Source: Pseudomonadota bacterium
GTDB taxonomy: Bacteria > Pseudomonadota > Gammaproteobacteria > Steroidobacterales > Steroidobacteraceae
Assembly (NCBI GenBank): GCA_025355245.1
Contig: JANXZZ010000302.1
Span: 1-53,738, forward strand
Direction: 5' to 3'
Length of the DNA stretch: 53,738 nucleotides
Part shown: positions 26,680 through 34,897 of the stretch, piece by piece
Layout: each line of letters begins with the position of its first letter
How positions within the stretch are numbered: position 1 is the first letter of the stretch
Notes under the pieces: model-generated
The model's input: only the letters and a program-made list of their open reading frames with translations
What the model was told of the DNA's origin: nothing
Databases searched by the model: none
Translations under genes and position numbers: made by a program

Positions 26680-27891
26680 CTAGGGGTGCGGGGCGCCGTG
26701 CAGCCAGGGGCGCGGGTCGAGCGGCCGGGCGCCTTGCCGGATCTCGAAATAGAGCTCGGGATGCCCGTTCGCCTCGCCCTGGCTGGCGGCCAGCACTTCG
26801 CCCGGCCGTACCTTGTCGCCGACCGCCTTGTAGAGGCGGTCGTTGTAGCCGTAGAGGCTGAGATAGCCGCCACCGTGGTCCAGGATCAGCAGGAGCCCGA
26901 GGCCGGGCAGCCAGTCGGCGTAGACGACGCGCCCGAAGTAGGGCGCGCGGACCTCGGCGCCGGCGCGCGTGCCGAGTAAGAGGCCGTTCCACTTGAGGCC
27001 GCCGGCCCGCTGCTCGCCAAAGGTCGCGAGGAGCTTGCCGTGCGCCGGCCACGGCAGGCGGCCGTGCACCTCGGTGAACGCACGGCGCTCGCCGTTCTTG
27101 CCGAACAGGTCCTCGCCGTCGAAGTCCTCGAGTGCCGCGCGCAGCCGCGCGAGCAGGTCCTCGAGCGAGGCGGCGTTGGCCTTCAGCTCCTTAAGCTCGC
27201 CGCTGCCCTTCTGTATGCGGGCCTGCAGCTCGCCGAGCGCGCGCTGGCGCTGCGTGCGCGCCGACTCGAACGCGCTCGCCTCGTGCTGCCGGTCTTCCTC
27301 GAGCGAGGCAAGCCGGGCATTTTCCGCGGCCAGTCCCTCGTCGATCGCCTCGAGCCGCGCCGCATCGTCCCCGATAGCCTTGATGCGCTCCGCGCGCGCG
27401 CGGCCGAGATAGGAGTAGTAGCTCATCATGCGACCGAGGGTCGCCGGATCCGCCGAGTTGAGCAGCACCTTGAGCTGCTCCTCGCGCCCGCCGACGTACG
27501 CGGACTTGAGCTGGCCGGCGAGCGCGGCTCGCTCGGCCTTGAGCTCGGCAGCCGCGCGCGTCTGGTCCCTGCGCAGCTCCGCGCGGCGCCGCTCGCTCGT
27601 CGCGTGCTGCTCGCGGACGCTCTCGAGGCGCGTGCGCGCCGTCGACAGTGCCCGGTCGGCGCCGTGCAGCTGGGCGGCCACGCTGTCGCGCTTGGCGACA
27701 TCCCCCTGCACTGCATCCGTCACTTCGCGGATACGAGCCTCGACCCGCTTCAACTGCTGCGCGGCATCGGCCGAGGAGGCCGTGCCGCCCTCTGCCGGCG
27801 CGGCCAGGCCGAGGCTGCCGAGAACTCCGAGGGCGGCGGCCGCGAACGCTCGGCGTCGGGACCTCGGGGAGGGTGGGGAGTGGCGTCGCAC
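26680..27891 (-). CDS. envC: Murein hydrolase activator EnvC
   Basis: Periplasmic activator of cell-separation amidases at the division site. It has 403 residues: signal peptide (about 1-35), a long coiled-coil (about 40-250, rich in E, R, A and Q heptads) that in relatives binds FtsEX, and a C-terminal LytM (M23-type) domain with WPAHGKLLATFGEQ and ILDHGGGYLSLYGYND. The zinc ligands of true M23 peptidases are not all present, as expected for EnvC, which activates rather than cuts. Start is GTG 27891. It faces the rhodanese-grxC-secB-gpsA series across 87 bases, the arrangement known from enterobacteria. Confidence 0.9.
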   Translation of the reverse strand: MRRHSPPSPRSRRRAFAAAALGVLGSLGLAAPAEGGTASSADAAQQLKRVEARIREVTDAVQGDVAKRDSVAAQLHGADRALSTARTRLESVREQHATSERRRAELRRDQTRAAAELKAERAALAGQLKSAYVGGREEQLKVLLNSADPATLGRMMSYYSYLGRARAERIKAIGDDAARLEAIDEGLAAENARLASLEEDRQHEASAFESARTQRQRALGELQARIQKGSGELKELKANAASLEDLLARLRAALEDFDGEDLFGKNGERRAFTEVHGRLPWPAHGKLLATFGEQRAGGLKWNGLLLGTRAGAEVRAPYFGRVVYADWLPGLGLLLILDHGGGYLSLYGYNDRLYKAVGDKVRPGEVLAASQGEANGHPELYFEIRQGARPLDPRPWLHGAPHP

Positions 27892-27932
27892 GGGGCTACT
27901 CTAACGGACCAAGGCCGTGGGCGGCCGGCTGC

Positions 27933-27938
27933 TATAAT
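27933..27938 (+). promoter_or_regulatory. Perfect -10 box (TATAAT) before the rhodanese gene
   Basis: TATAAT in the context GCTGCTATAATGC, 40 bases before the rhodanese ATG. No good -35 hexamer is visible 16-18 bases upstream. It probably drives the rhodanese-grxC-secB-gpsA series. Confidence 0.55.
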
Positions 27939-27978
27939 GCTGGGCCCGGCACGCGGTACGCATTCGAAGCCTTTGAAG

Positions 27979-28401
27979 ATGCAGCAGTTTTTCCAGTACG
28001 TAACGAATCATTACCTACTCGTCGGCGCAACGCTCGTCGTCGTCGTGATCGCGGCCGTCACCGAGTTTCGCGCCCGCGCGGCGGCCTTCTCGTCGATCGG
28101 CCCGAGCGAGGCGGTGCGCCTGATGAACGGGGGCGCCCTCCTCGTCGACATCCGCGGCCAGACGGAATTCGCGGCCGGCCACATTTCCGGCGCGCGCAAC
28201 CTCCCCGGCGCCACGATCGCCGACGGCGCCGAGGCGCTCGCGCGCTTCAAGGAAAAGGCGGTCATCGCCTACTGCGACAACGGCATGACGGGCGGCGCCG
28301 CCGCGCGCCATCTAGGCCGGCTCGGCTTCAAGCACACCTACAACCTGCGCGGTGGCCTCGCCGCGTGGCGGCAGGAGAACCTGCCCGTCGTGAAGGGCTG
28401 A
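27979..28401 (+). CDS. Membrane-anchored rhodanese (YibN type)
   Basis: 140 residues: one N-terminal helix (YLLVGATLVVVVIAAVTEF) then a single rhodanese domain (LLVDIRGQTEFAAGHISGARNLPG). The active-site cysteine is in AYCDNGMTGG, a loop of the length used for sulfur transfer. It resembles YibN, which sits at this place, before grxC and secB, in enterobacteria. Physiological sulfur donor and acceptor are not known. grxC starts 2 bases after the stop. Confidence 0.88.
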   Translation: MQQFFQYVTNHYLLVGATLVVVVIAAVTEFRARAAAFSSIGPSEAVRLMNGGALLVDIRGQTEFAAGHISGARNLPGATIADGAEALARFKEKAVIAYCDNGMTGGAAARHLGRLGFKHTYNLRGGLAAWRQENLPVVKG

Positions 28402-28403
28402 AC

Positions 28404-28679
28404 GTGGTGGCCGCGCAACCGCCGGTGACGATGTACACGGGCGGCTTCTGCCCCTACTGCGCCCGCGCGCGCGCGCTCCTCGAACGCAAGGGCGTCGAGT
28501 GGACCGAGATCGACGTCGAGGGCGATTCCTCCAAGCGCACCGAGATGATGGAACGCAGCGGCCGGCGCAGCGTGCCGCAGATCTTCATCGGCGAGATGCA
28601 CGTCGGCGGTTCCGAAGAACTCCAGGAACTCGAGCGCAAGGGCGCGCTCGAGGCGCTGCTGAACCCGCCCCCCGCCTGA
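28404..28679 (+). CDS. grxC: Glutaredoxin 3
   Basis: 91-residue glutaredoxin with the dithiol active site CPYC (GGFCPYCARARALL), the cis-proline in SVPQIFI and the GG glutathione-binding pair in HVGGSEEL. It reduces protein disulfides and ribonucleotide reductase with glutathione in the cytoplasm. Two adjacent GTG codons could start it (28404 and 28407); an AAGGG motif lies 6 bases before the first. It lies in the conserved rhodanese-grxC-secB-gpsA order. Confidence 0.92.
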   Translation: MVAAQPPVTMYTGGFCPYCARARALLERKGVEWTEIDVEGDSSKRTEMMERSGRRSVPQIFIGEMHVGGSEELQELERKGALEALLNPPPA

Positions 28680-28733
28680 GGAGGCGCCCGGCGCGCTCCC
28701 TCGACCCAAGACTTCTACCGACAGGACATTCCC

Positions 28734-29219
28734 ATGGCAGAGACCCCGACCCTCGGCGCGCCGAGCTCCGACCCGAACGCGACGGAGCTCGTGCTCCAGA
28801 ACGTCTACCTCAAGGACGCTTCGTTCGAAGCGCCGAGCGGGCCGAACATCCCGATGGCCGAGTGGAACCCGCAGTTCGGGCTCAACATGAATACCGCGGG
28901 CTCGATTGTTGCCGACAACATGCACGAGGTGGTGCTCACGATCACGCTCGAGGCGAAGGTCGGCGAGCGCATCGCCTATCTCGTCGAGGTCAAGCAGGCG
29001 GGACTGTTCATGATCCGCAACTACCCGATCGACGACGCCCGGCGCATCGTCGGCGGCTTCTGCCCGGGCGTGCTGTTCCCGTACGCGCGCCAGGCGGTGT
29101 CCGAGCTCATCCTGCACGGCGGCTTCCCGCCGTTCCTGCTGCCGCCCGTCAACTTCGACGCGCTGTTCCAGCAGTCGATCGAGCAGGCCGGGCAGCAGCA
29201 ACCGCCCGCGGTCAACTGA
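28734..29219 (+). CDS. secB: Protein-export chaperone SecB
   Basis: 161-residue cytoplasmic chaperone that keeps preproteins unfolded and hands them to SecA. Family stretches are clear: LVLQNVYLKDASFEAP, EVKQAGLFMIRN and RRIVGGFCPGVLFPYARQAVSELI, then GGFPPFLLPPVNFDALF. The acidic early region and NFDALF fit the tetramer interface and SecA-contact region. AGGA lies 7 bases before ATG 28734. Presence of SecB supports a proteobacterial origin. Confidence 0.95.
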   Translation: MAETPTLGAPSSDPNATELVLQNVYLKDASFEAPSGPNIPMAEWNPQFGLNMNTAGSIVADNMHEVVLTITLEAKVGERIAYLVEVKQAGLFMIRNYPIDDARRIVGGFCPGVLFPYARQAVSELILHGGFPPFLLPPVNFDALFQQSIEQAGQQQPPAVN

Positions 29220-29240
29220 AGCCACGGCCGGACGCCCACG

Positions 29241-30263
29241 ATGTCCGGCAACGAAGGCACCGCGGCCGATCCCGCGCCACTCGCCGTGCTCGGCGCGGGA
29301 TCGTGGGGCACGGCGCTCGCGATCCAGTTCGCGCGCACCGGCCACCCGACGCTCCTCTGGGGTCGTGACCACCGCCAGATCGAGGCGATGGCCGAGGCGC
29401 GCTGCAACGCGCGCTACCTGCCGGGCGCCAGCTTCCCCGAATCCCTCGTGGTCGAAGCCGATCTCGGCCGCGCGCTGGCGCGCGCGCCGGATATCCTGCT
29501 CGCGGTGCCGAGCCACGCGTTCCGGTCGACCCTCGAGGCGTTGAAGCCGCTGATCGGTCGTGGCCAGCGCGTCGCGTGGGCGACCAAGGGCTTCGAACTC
29601 GGCAGTGGCCGGCTGCCGCACGAGGTCGCGCGCGAGGTGCTGGGGAGCCACGTGCCGATCGCGGTGCTGTCCGGGCCCACCTTCGCGGCCGAAGTCGGCC
29701 GCGGGCTGCCGACCGCTATGACGGTCGCATCCCCCGACGCCAGCTTCGCCGACAGCCTCGCCAAGACCCTCTCCGGGCAGAACTTTCGCGCCTACACCTC
29801 ACCCGACATCGTCGGCGTCGAGGTGGGCGGTGCCGTGAAGAACGTGCTCGCGATCGGCACCGGCATTGCCGACGGCATGGGCTTCGGCGCGAACACGCGC
29901 ATCGCGCTCATCACCCGCGGGCTCGCGGAGATGACCCGACTCGGTGTCGCACTCGGCGCGCGCCGCGAGACCTTCATGGGCCTCGCGGCGCTCGGCGACC
30001 TCGTGCTCACCTGCACGGACGACCAGTCGCGCAACCGGCGCTTCGGCCTCGCGATCGCCGCGGGCAGGTCCGCGACCGAAGCGCAGCGCCTGATCGGCCA
30101 GGTCGTGGAGGGCGTGCACGCCGCGCGCGCGGTGCGCACGGTCGCCGCGCGCGCCGCGATCGAGATGCCGATCGCCGAGGAGGTCTACGCGGTGCTGCAC
30201 GAGGGCCGCGACGTGCGCGACGCGGTGCGGGCGCTGATGGGAAGGGAGCTTCGCCAGGAGTAG
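29241..30263 (+). CDS. gpsA: NAD(P)-dependent glycerol-3-phosphate dehydrogenase
   Basis: Makes sn-glycerol-3-phosphate from dihydroxyacetone phosphate for phospholipid synthesis. 340 residues: N-terminal Rossmann loop VLGAGSWGTALA, the LSGPTFAAEVGRGLPT signature, catalytic lysine in GGAVKNVLAIGTGIADG, and substrate arginine in GANTRIALITRGLAEM. It starts 21 bases after secB, as in the enterobacterial secB-gpsA order. Confidence 0.95.
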   Translation: MSGNEGTAADPAPLAVLGAGSWGTALAIQFARTGHPTLLWGRDHRQIEAMAEARCNARYLPGASFPESLVVEADLGRALARAPDILLAVPSHAFRSTLEALKPLIGRGQRVAWATKGFELGSGRLPHEVAREVLGSHVPIAVLSGPTFAAEVGRGLPTAMTVASPDASFADSLAKTLSGQNFRAYTSPDIVGVEVGGAVKNVLAIGTGIADGMGFGANTRIALITRGLAEMTRLGVALGARRETFMGLAALGDLVLTCTDDQSRNRRFGLAIAAGRSATEAQRLIGQVVEGVHAARAVRTVAARAAIEMPIAEEVYAVLHEGRDVRDAVRALMGRELRQE

Positions 30264-30270
30264 ACGGATC

Positions 30271-31923
30271 ATGAGCAGCGAGAAGGGGAATCCCTACGAC
30301 GACGGGCTCGAGCGCAGGCCCGCGAACTTCACCGCGCTCACGCCGCTCGGCTTCCTCGAGCGCGCGGGCCGCGTCTACCCGCAGCGCCTCGCCGTCGTGC
30401 ACGGACAGCGCCGCTTCAGCTGGGCCGAGACCTACGCGCGCTCGCGGCGACTCGCGAGCGCGCTCGCGCGCCGCGGCATCGGCCGCGGCGACACGGTCGC
30501 GGTGCTCCTTTCGAACACGCCGGAGATGTACGAGGCGCATTTCGGGGTGCCGATGGCGGGCGCAGTGCTCAACACCCTGAACACGCGCCTCGATGCCGAG
30601 TCGATCGCGTTCATGCTCGAGTTTGCCTGCGCCCGCGTGCTGGTGGTCGATCGCGAGTTCGCCGAGGTCGCGCGCCGCGCGCGTGCCGCGCTCAAGCGCG
30701 AGATCCTCGTCATCGACGTGTCCGATCCCGAGTATCTGGGCCCCGGCGAGCCGCTGGGCGGCCTCGACTACGAGGCCTTGCTGGCCGAGGGCGATGCGGG
30801 TTTCGAGTGGCTGCGACCGCTCGACGAGTGGGATGCGATCTCGCTCAACTACACCTCGGGTACCACCGGCGACCCCAAGGCCGTCGTCTATCACCACCGC
30901 GGCGCGTACCTCAATGCGCTCTGCAACCTGCTGACCTGGGGGATGCCACCGCACGCGACCTACCTGTGGACGCTGCCGATGTTCCACTGCAACGGCTGGT
31001 GCTTTCCGTGGAGCATCGCGGCCAATGCCGGCACCAACGTGTGCCTGCGCAAGGTCGACGCCGGGCGGATATTCGCGCTGATGCGCGAGCATCGCGTCAC
31101 GCACTACGCGGGCGCACCGATCGTGCACTCGACGCTGCTCGGCGCTCCGCCCGAGTGGCGTGGCGGGATCACCCAGCAGGTGCACGCGATGGTTGCCGGC
31201 GCCGCGCCCCCGGAAAGCATGATCGAGGGCATGGAACGGATCGGCTTTGCGCTCACGCACGTGTACGGGCTCACCGAGACCTACGGCCCCGCGGCCGTTT
31301 GCGCGCGCCAGAGTGAATGGGACGCGCTCGAACTCGCGGAGCGCGCGGAACGCAACGGTCGCCAGGGCGTCGAGTACCTGTTGCAGGATGACATGGCGGT
31401 GCTCGATCCCGCGACACTCGAGCCCGTGCCCGCGGACGGCGTCACGATGGGCGAGATCATGTTCCGCGGCAACATCGTGATGAAGGGCTACCTCAGGAAC
31501 CCGACCGCGACGGCGGCGGCGCTCGAGGGCGGCTGGTTCCACAGTGGCGACCTCGCGGTCCGGCACGCGGACGGCTACGCGAAGATCCGGGACCGCTCCA
31601 AGGACATCATCATCTCGGGCGGCGAGAACATTTCCTCACTCGAGGTCGAGGACGTGATCTGCCGCCATCCCGCGGTGTTCGCGGTCGCGGTTGTTGCGCG
31701 CCCGGACGAGCGCTGGGGCGAGACGCCGTGCGCTTTCATCGAGCTCAAGCAGGGCCATGCGGCGACGACGGCCGAGATCCGCGCGCACTGCGAGGAGCGG
31801 CTGGCGCGCTTCAAGCTGCCGAGGGCGATCGAGTTCGTGGCGCTGCCGCGCACCGCGACCGGCAAGGTGCAGAAGGACGTGCTGCGTGCGCGCGCGCGCG
31901 CGGGGCTTCAGTCCGGCGGATAG
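30271..31923 (+). CDS. AMP-dependent acyl-CoA synthetase
   Basis: 550-residue ANL-superfamily ligase that activates a carboxylic acid to its AMP ester and then CoA thioester. The P-loop YTSGTTGDPKAVVYHH, the YGLTETYGPA motif, the GWFHSGDLAV aspartate and the C-terminal catalytic lysine region TATGKVQKDVL are all present. The short spacing and the LPMFHCNGWCFPWSI stretch resemble the group including DmdB-like and medium/long-chain synthetases. The acid used cannot be told. It follows gpsA by 7 bases and its last 16 bases overlap the convergent membrane protein gene. Confidence 0.85.
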   Translation: MSSEKGNPYDDGLERRPANFTALTPLGFLERAGRVYPQRLAVVHGQRRFSWAETYARSRRLASALARRGIGRGDTVAVLLSNTPEMYEAHFGVPMAGAVLNTLNTRLDAESIAFMLEFACARVLVVDREFAEVARRARAALKREILVIDVSDPEYLGPGEPLGGLDYEALLAEGDAGFEWLRPLDEWDAISLNYTSGTTGDPKAVVYHHRGAYLNALCNLLTWGMPPHATYLWTLPMFHCNGWCFPWSIAANAGTNVCLRKVDAGRIFALMREHRVTHYAGAPIVHSTLLGAPPEWRGGITQQVHAMVAGAAPPESMIEGMERIGFALTHVYGLTETYGPAAVCARQSEWDALELAERAERNGRQGVEYLLQDDMAVLDPATLEPVPADGVTMGEIMFRGNIVMKGYLRNPTATAAALEGGWFHSGDLAVRHADGYAKIRDRSKDIIISGGENISSLEVEDVICRHPAVFAVAVVARPDERWGETPCAFIELKQGHAATTAEIRAHCEERLARFKLPRAIEFVALPRTATGKVQKDVLRARARAGLQSGG

Positions 31924-32303
31924 CGCCGCTGCACCAGGCGGCTCAGCCACTCCCCGAGCGTGAGCACGCCGACGATGCCGAGCGACCACGGCAGGGGCCC
32001 GGGCGGGAGGCCGCTCCGCCGCCACAACCATTCGAAGCTGCCGAGTCCGAGCGTGAGCAGCGCCGCGCCCGCCAGGTAGCTGCGCGGCCAGGCGAAGGCA
32101 AGGAGCCCGGCGCCCAGCAGCAGCGCGACGCCGTCGCAGGGGAACACACCGTTGGCTGCGCGCAGCACGAAGCCCGCATCGAGCAGCGCCTCGAACGCGA
32201 CGCGGCTCACGAGCCATCCGGCCGCGAGGCGCACCAGCGCCATCACCCACGGCATCGCGCGGCGCCGCCACTCGAGCAGGTCGACGCCACCGTCGGTCTT
32301 CAC
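31908..32303 (-). CDS. Small membrane protein, function unknown
   Basis: 131 residues with about four hydrophobic segments (VMALVRLAAGWLVSRVAFEALL, VALLLGAGLLAFAWP, YLAGAALLTLGLGSFEWLW, SLGIVGVLTLGEWLSRLV). No family recognised. GTG 32303 overlaps the trmL stop (GTGA), so it should be translated after trmL. Its 3' end overlaps the convergent acyl-CoA synthetase by 16 bases. The longer open frame upstream is a shadow of trmL. Confidence 0.6.
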   Translation of the reverse strand: MKTDGGVDLLEWRRRAMPWVMALVRLAAGWLVSRVAFEALLDAGFVLRAANGVFPCDGVALLLGAGLLAFAWPRSYLAGAALLTLGLGSFEWLWRRSGLPPGPLPWSLGIVGVLTLGEWLSRLVQRRYPPD

Positions 32304-32770
32304 GTGTGATCCTGCGCGGCGAAGCCGTTCTGGCGCCACGCCTCGTAGACGACGAGCGCGACCGAGTTCGAGAGGTTGACGCTGCGGTTGCCCGGTCGCA
32401 TCGGAATGCTGAGCTGCGCGTCGGGCCCAAGCGCGGCGAGCACGGATGCGGGCAATCCCGTGGTTTCGCGGCCGAACAGGAAGCCATCGCCCGGCAGGAA
32501 GCGAGTGTCGCTGTAGCGCCGTGCGCTGCCGGTCTCGATCGCGAACAGGCGCCGGGGGCCGACGGCCCGGAGGCATGCCGCGAGGTCCGAGTAGTCGCGC
32601 ACGCGCGCCATCTCGTGATAGTCGAGCCCGGCGCGCTTGATCTGCGCATCGTCGATGGAGAAACCGAGCGGATGGACGAGGCTCAGGTCGCAGCCCGTGT
32701 TCGCGCACAGGCGAATCACGTTGCCGGTGTTGGGCGGAATCTCGGGCTCGAGCAGGATGATGTGGAACAT
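32300..32770 (-). CDS. trmL: tRNA (cytidine/uridine-34 2'-O)-methyltransferase
   Basis: 156-residue SPOUT methyltransferase that methylates the wobble ribose of leucine tRNAs. The family start FHIILLEPEIPPNTGNVIRLC, the LFGRETTGLP motif and the knot motif SIPMRPGNRSVNLSNSVALVVYEAWRQ are intact. ATG 32770 is the homologous start. Divergent from pyrD, 38 bases apart. In enterobacteria it also lies close to gpsA. Confidence 0.93.
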   Translation of the reverse strand: MFHIILLEPEIPPNTGNVIRLCANTGCDLSLVHPLGFSIDDAQIKRAGLDYHEMARVRDYSDLAACLRAVGPRRLFAIETGSARRYSDTRFLPGDGFLFGRETTGLPASVLAALGPDAQLSIPMRPGNRSVNLSNSVALVVYEAWRQNGFAAQDHT

Positions 32771-32796
32771 GCGACCGGCGATTGGGAACGGTTGGC

Positions 32797-32802
32797 TATA
32801 AT
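32797..32802 (+). promoter_or_regulatory. Perfect -10 box just before pyrD (near-leaderless)
   Basis: TATAAT in GGCTATAATCCCCCG ends 6 bases before the pyrD ATG. Transcription normally begins 6-8 bases after the -10 box, so the mRNA would start at or within a base or two of the start codon. No convincing -35 hexamer or ribosome binding site is visible. Confidence 0.5.
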
Positions 32803-32808
32803 CCCCCG

Positions 32809-33777
32809 ATGGCCACCGTCCGAGAAGCCCTCCCCGCCGCACTCGCGTTCAAGTTCTGCGGGCTCGATTTTACCTCGCCGATCGTGCTCCTGTCGGGGTG
32901 CGTGGGCTTTGGCGAGGAATACACGCGCATCGAGGGTTTTTCCAACCGCGACTGCGGCGCCATCGTCCTCAAGGGCACGACCGGCAGGGCCCGCCTCGGC
33001 AATCCGCCGCACCGGGTCTACGAAACGCCGATGGGCATGCTGAACGCGATCGGCCTGCAGAACCCCGGGGCCAGCCACGTGGTCGACGGCATCCTGCCGA
33101 CGCTCGACTTCGAGGAGACGCGTTTCATCGCCAACGTCTCCGGCTCGACGATCGACGAGTACGTCGAGGTCGTCAGGCGTTTCGACGACTCGCGCATCGA
33201 TGCGATGGAAATCAACATCTCCTGCCCCAACGTCAAGGAAGGCGGCGTGCAGTTCGGCAACTACCCCGACATGAGCGCGCGCGTCGTCGCGGCGTGCCGC
33301 GCCGTGACCAAAAAGCCCCTCATTACCAAGCTCTCGCCGAACCAGACCGACATCCGCGAGAACGCGCGGATGTGCATCGAGGCCGGCAGTGACGGACTCG
33401 CGGTGATCAACACCGTCATGGGCATGGCGATCGACGCCGAATCGCGGCGGCCCATCATCGGCAACGTCCAGGGCGGGCTGTCGGGCCCCGCGATCAAGCC
33501 GATCGCGCTCCTCAAGGTTCACCAGGTCTACGACGTCGCGCGTCGCCACGGCGTACCGATCATCGGCCAGGGTGGCATCACGACCGCGACCGATGCGCTC
33601 GAGTTCCTGATCGCAGGCGCAAGCGCGGTCGGCGTTGGCACCGCGCTCTTCTACGACCCGTTGGTGTGTCGCAAGATCAACGCCGGGATTGCCACCTACC
33701 TCGCCGCCCACGGGCTGGGCTCAGTGAGCGAGCTCACCGGCACGCTCGACACCGGCCGCCCGGCCTCAGGCCACTGA
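32809..33777 (+). CDS. pyrD: Dihydroorotate dehydrogenase, class 1B-like
   Basis: Flavin enzyme of pyrimidine synthesis, oxidising dihydroorotate to orotate. 322 residues, a TIM barrel. The loop INISCPNVKEGGVQFG carries a cysteine as catalytic base, typical of class 1 enzymes; the membrane class 2 enzymes use serine and have an N-terminal extension that is absent here. FMN-binding stretches include GTTGRARLGNPPHRVYE, and the C-terminal GQGGITTATDALEFLIAGA. Class 1B enzymes usually work with PyrK, an iron-sulfur subunit; none is in this window. Its end overlaps mscS by 12 bases tail to tail. Confidence 0.87.
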   Translation: MATVREALPAALAFKFCGLDFTSPIVLLSGCVGFGEEYTRIEGFSNRDCGAIVLKGTTGRARLGNPPHRVYETPMGMLNAIGLQNPGASHVVDGILPTLDFEETRFIANVSGSTIDEYVEVVRRFDDSRIDAMEINISCPNVKEGGVQFGNYPDMSARVVAACRAVTKKPLITKLSPNQTDIRENARMCIEAGSDGLAVINTVMGMAIDAESRRPIIGNVQGGLSGPAIKPIALLKVHQVYDVARRHGVPIIGQGGITTATDALEFLIAGASAVGVGTALFYDPLVCRKINAGIATYLAAHGLGSVSELTGTLDTGRPASGH

Positions 33778-34860
33778 CGGCACGGTTGCGGTCGCGTGCG
33801 CGATCTGCGCGGACGGCGCCAGGTTCGCGAATTCGATGCCGCGCTCCTCGAATTCCGCGGCGAGCGTCAGGTTGACCGCCTGCTGCACGTTGAGGAACAC
33901 CGTGTAGTCCGCGCTCATGACGACGTAGGCTGCCTCGAAGTCGATCGAGGTGTTCGAAAACCCGATGAGGTGCGCGCGCTCGAAGCGCGTCAGCTTCTGC
34001 GCCGTCACCGCGACCCGGATGAGATCCGGGATCGCCGCGAGCTCGGCCGCGCCTGTGCCGTGCGCGATGCCGATCCGAAACACCGAGCGGCGCGCCTCGA
34101 GGCGGCCGTAGTTGCGGATGCGCGCCTTCACGAGCTCGGCGTTGGCAAGCACGATCTGCTCGCCGGTCACGCTGCGCAGTCGCGTGCTGCGGATGCCGAT
34201 CGCCTCGACTGTGCCCGCGTAGCCGGTGTCGAGGGTCAGCGCATCGCCGACGCCGAAGGGCTTGTCGAGCGCGATCGAGAGCGAGGCGAGCAGGTCGCCG
34301 AGCACGTTCTGCACAGCGAGTGCGACCGCGATGCCGCCGATGCCGAGTCCCGTCAGCAGTGCCTTGACCTGGAAGCCCAGGTTATCGAGCGCGAGCAGCA
34401 CCACCAGCGACCAGATCGCGACGCTGGTAACGAAGCGCACGATGGTGATCATCGTCTGCGAGTTCTTGTCGTCCGAGCGCGAGTAGTGCTGGTCGAGGTA
34501 GAAGCGCACCGCGACGTTGAGCCAGATGCCGAGCTGCAGCGCGACCGCGATCACGATGACCGCCGTCGTCGTCTGGTCGGCGCGCATGCCGAGGTCGAGG
34601 TACTTGGCGCCGACCAGCAGCGATACGGCGAACAGCGGCAGGATCTTGGTCGCGCCGACCAGCGTCAGCAGCAGGCGGACGCCCTGCGGCAGCTCCATTC
34701 CGGCGAAGCCGCGCGCGCGCTGCGTCAGCAGGCGCCTGAGGAACAGTAGTGCCGCGAAGGTGCCGAGCCCGATTGCGAGCGCCGCCAGCCAGTCGCGCAG
34801 CGGATTGCCCAGATACACGTCACCGAGCGCGAGGCCCGCGAACTTGAGCAGTCGGTCCAT
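33766..34860 (-). CDS. MscS-family mechanosensitive channel
   Basis: 364 residues with about five helices (an extra pair compared with the three of small MscS). The pore helix and neck GIGGIAVALAVQNVLGDLLASL, with its alternating small residues, and the following IALDKPFGVGDALTL beta domain mark the family; the C-terminal part is the alpha-beta vestibule. It should open under membrane tension to release solutes. ATG 34860 is preceded by a -10 box at 34869-34874, 37 bases after the end of ntrC on the same strand. Confidence 0.88.
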   Translation of the reverse strand: MDRLLKFAGLALGDVYLGNPLRDWLAALAIGLGTFAALLFLRRLLTQRARGFAGMELPQGVRLLLTLVGATKILPLFAVSLLVGAKYLDLGMRADQTTTAVIVIAVALQLGIWLNVAVRFYLDQHYSRSDDKNSQTMITIVRFVTSVAIWSLVVLLALDNLGFQVKALLTGLGIGGIAVALAVQNVLGDLLASLSIALDKPFGVGDALTLDTGYAGTVEAIGIRSTRLRSVTGEQIVLANAELVKARIRNYGRLEARRSVFRIGIAHGTGAAELAAIPDLIRVAVTAQKLTRFERAHLIGFSNTSIDFEAAYVVMSADYTVFLNVQQAVNLTLAAEFEERGIEFANLAPSAQIAHATATVPSVA

Positions 34861-34868
34861 GGGCCGGG

Positions 34869-34874
34869 ATTATA
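34869..34874 (-). promoter_or_regulatory. Perfect -10 box just before mscS (near-leaderless)
   Basis: On the minus strand TATAAT is followed by 8 bases and the mscS ATG. The predicted transcript start is within about two bases of the start codon, so mscS may have its own near-leaderless mRNA rather than depending on the ntrBC transcript. Confidence 0.45.
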
Positions 34875-34897
34875 GGGGCGCGAGTTCCCGGCCGCTG

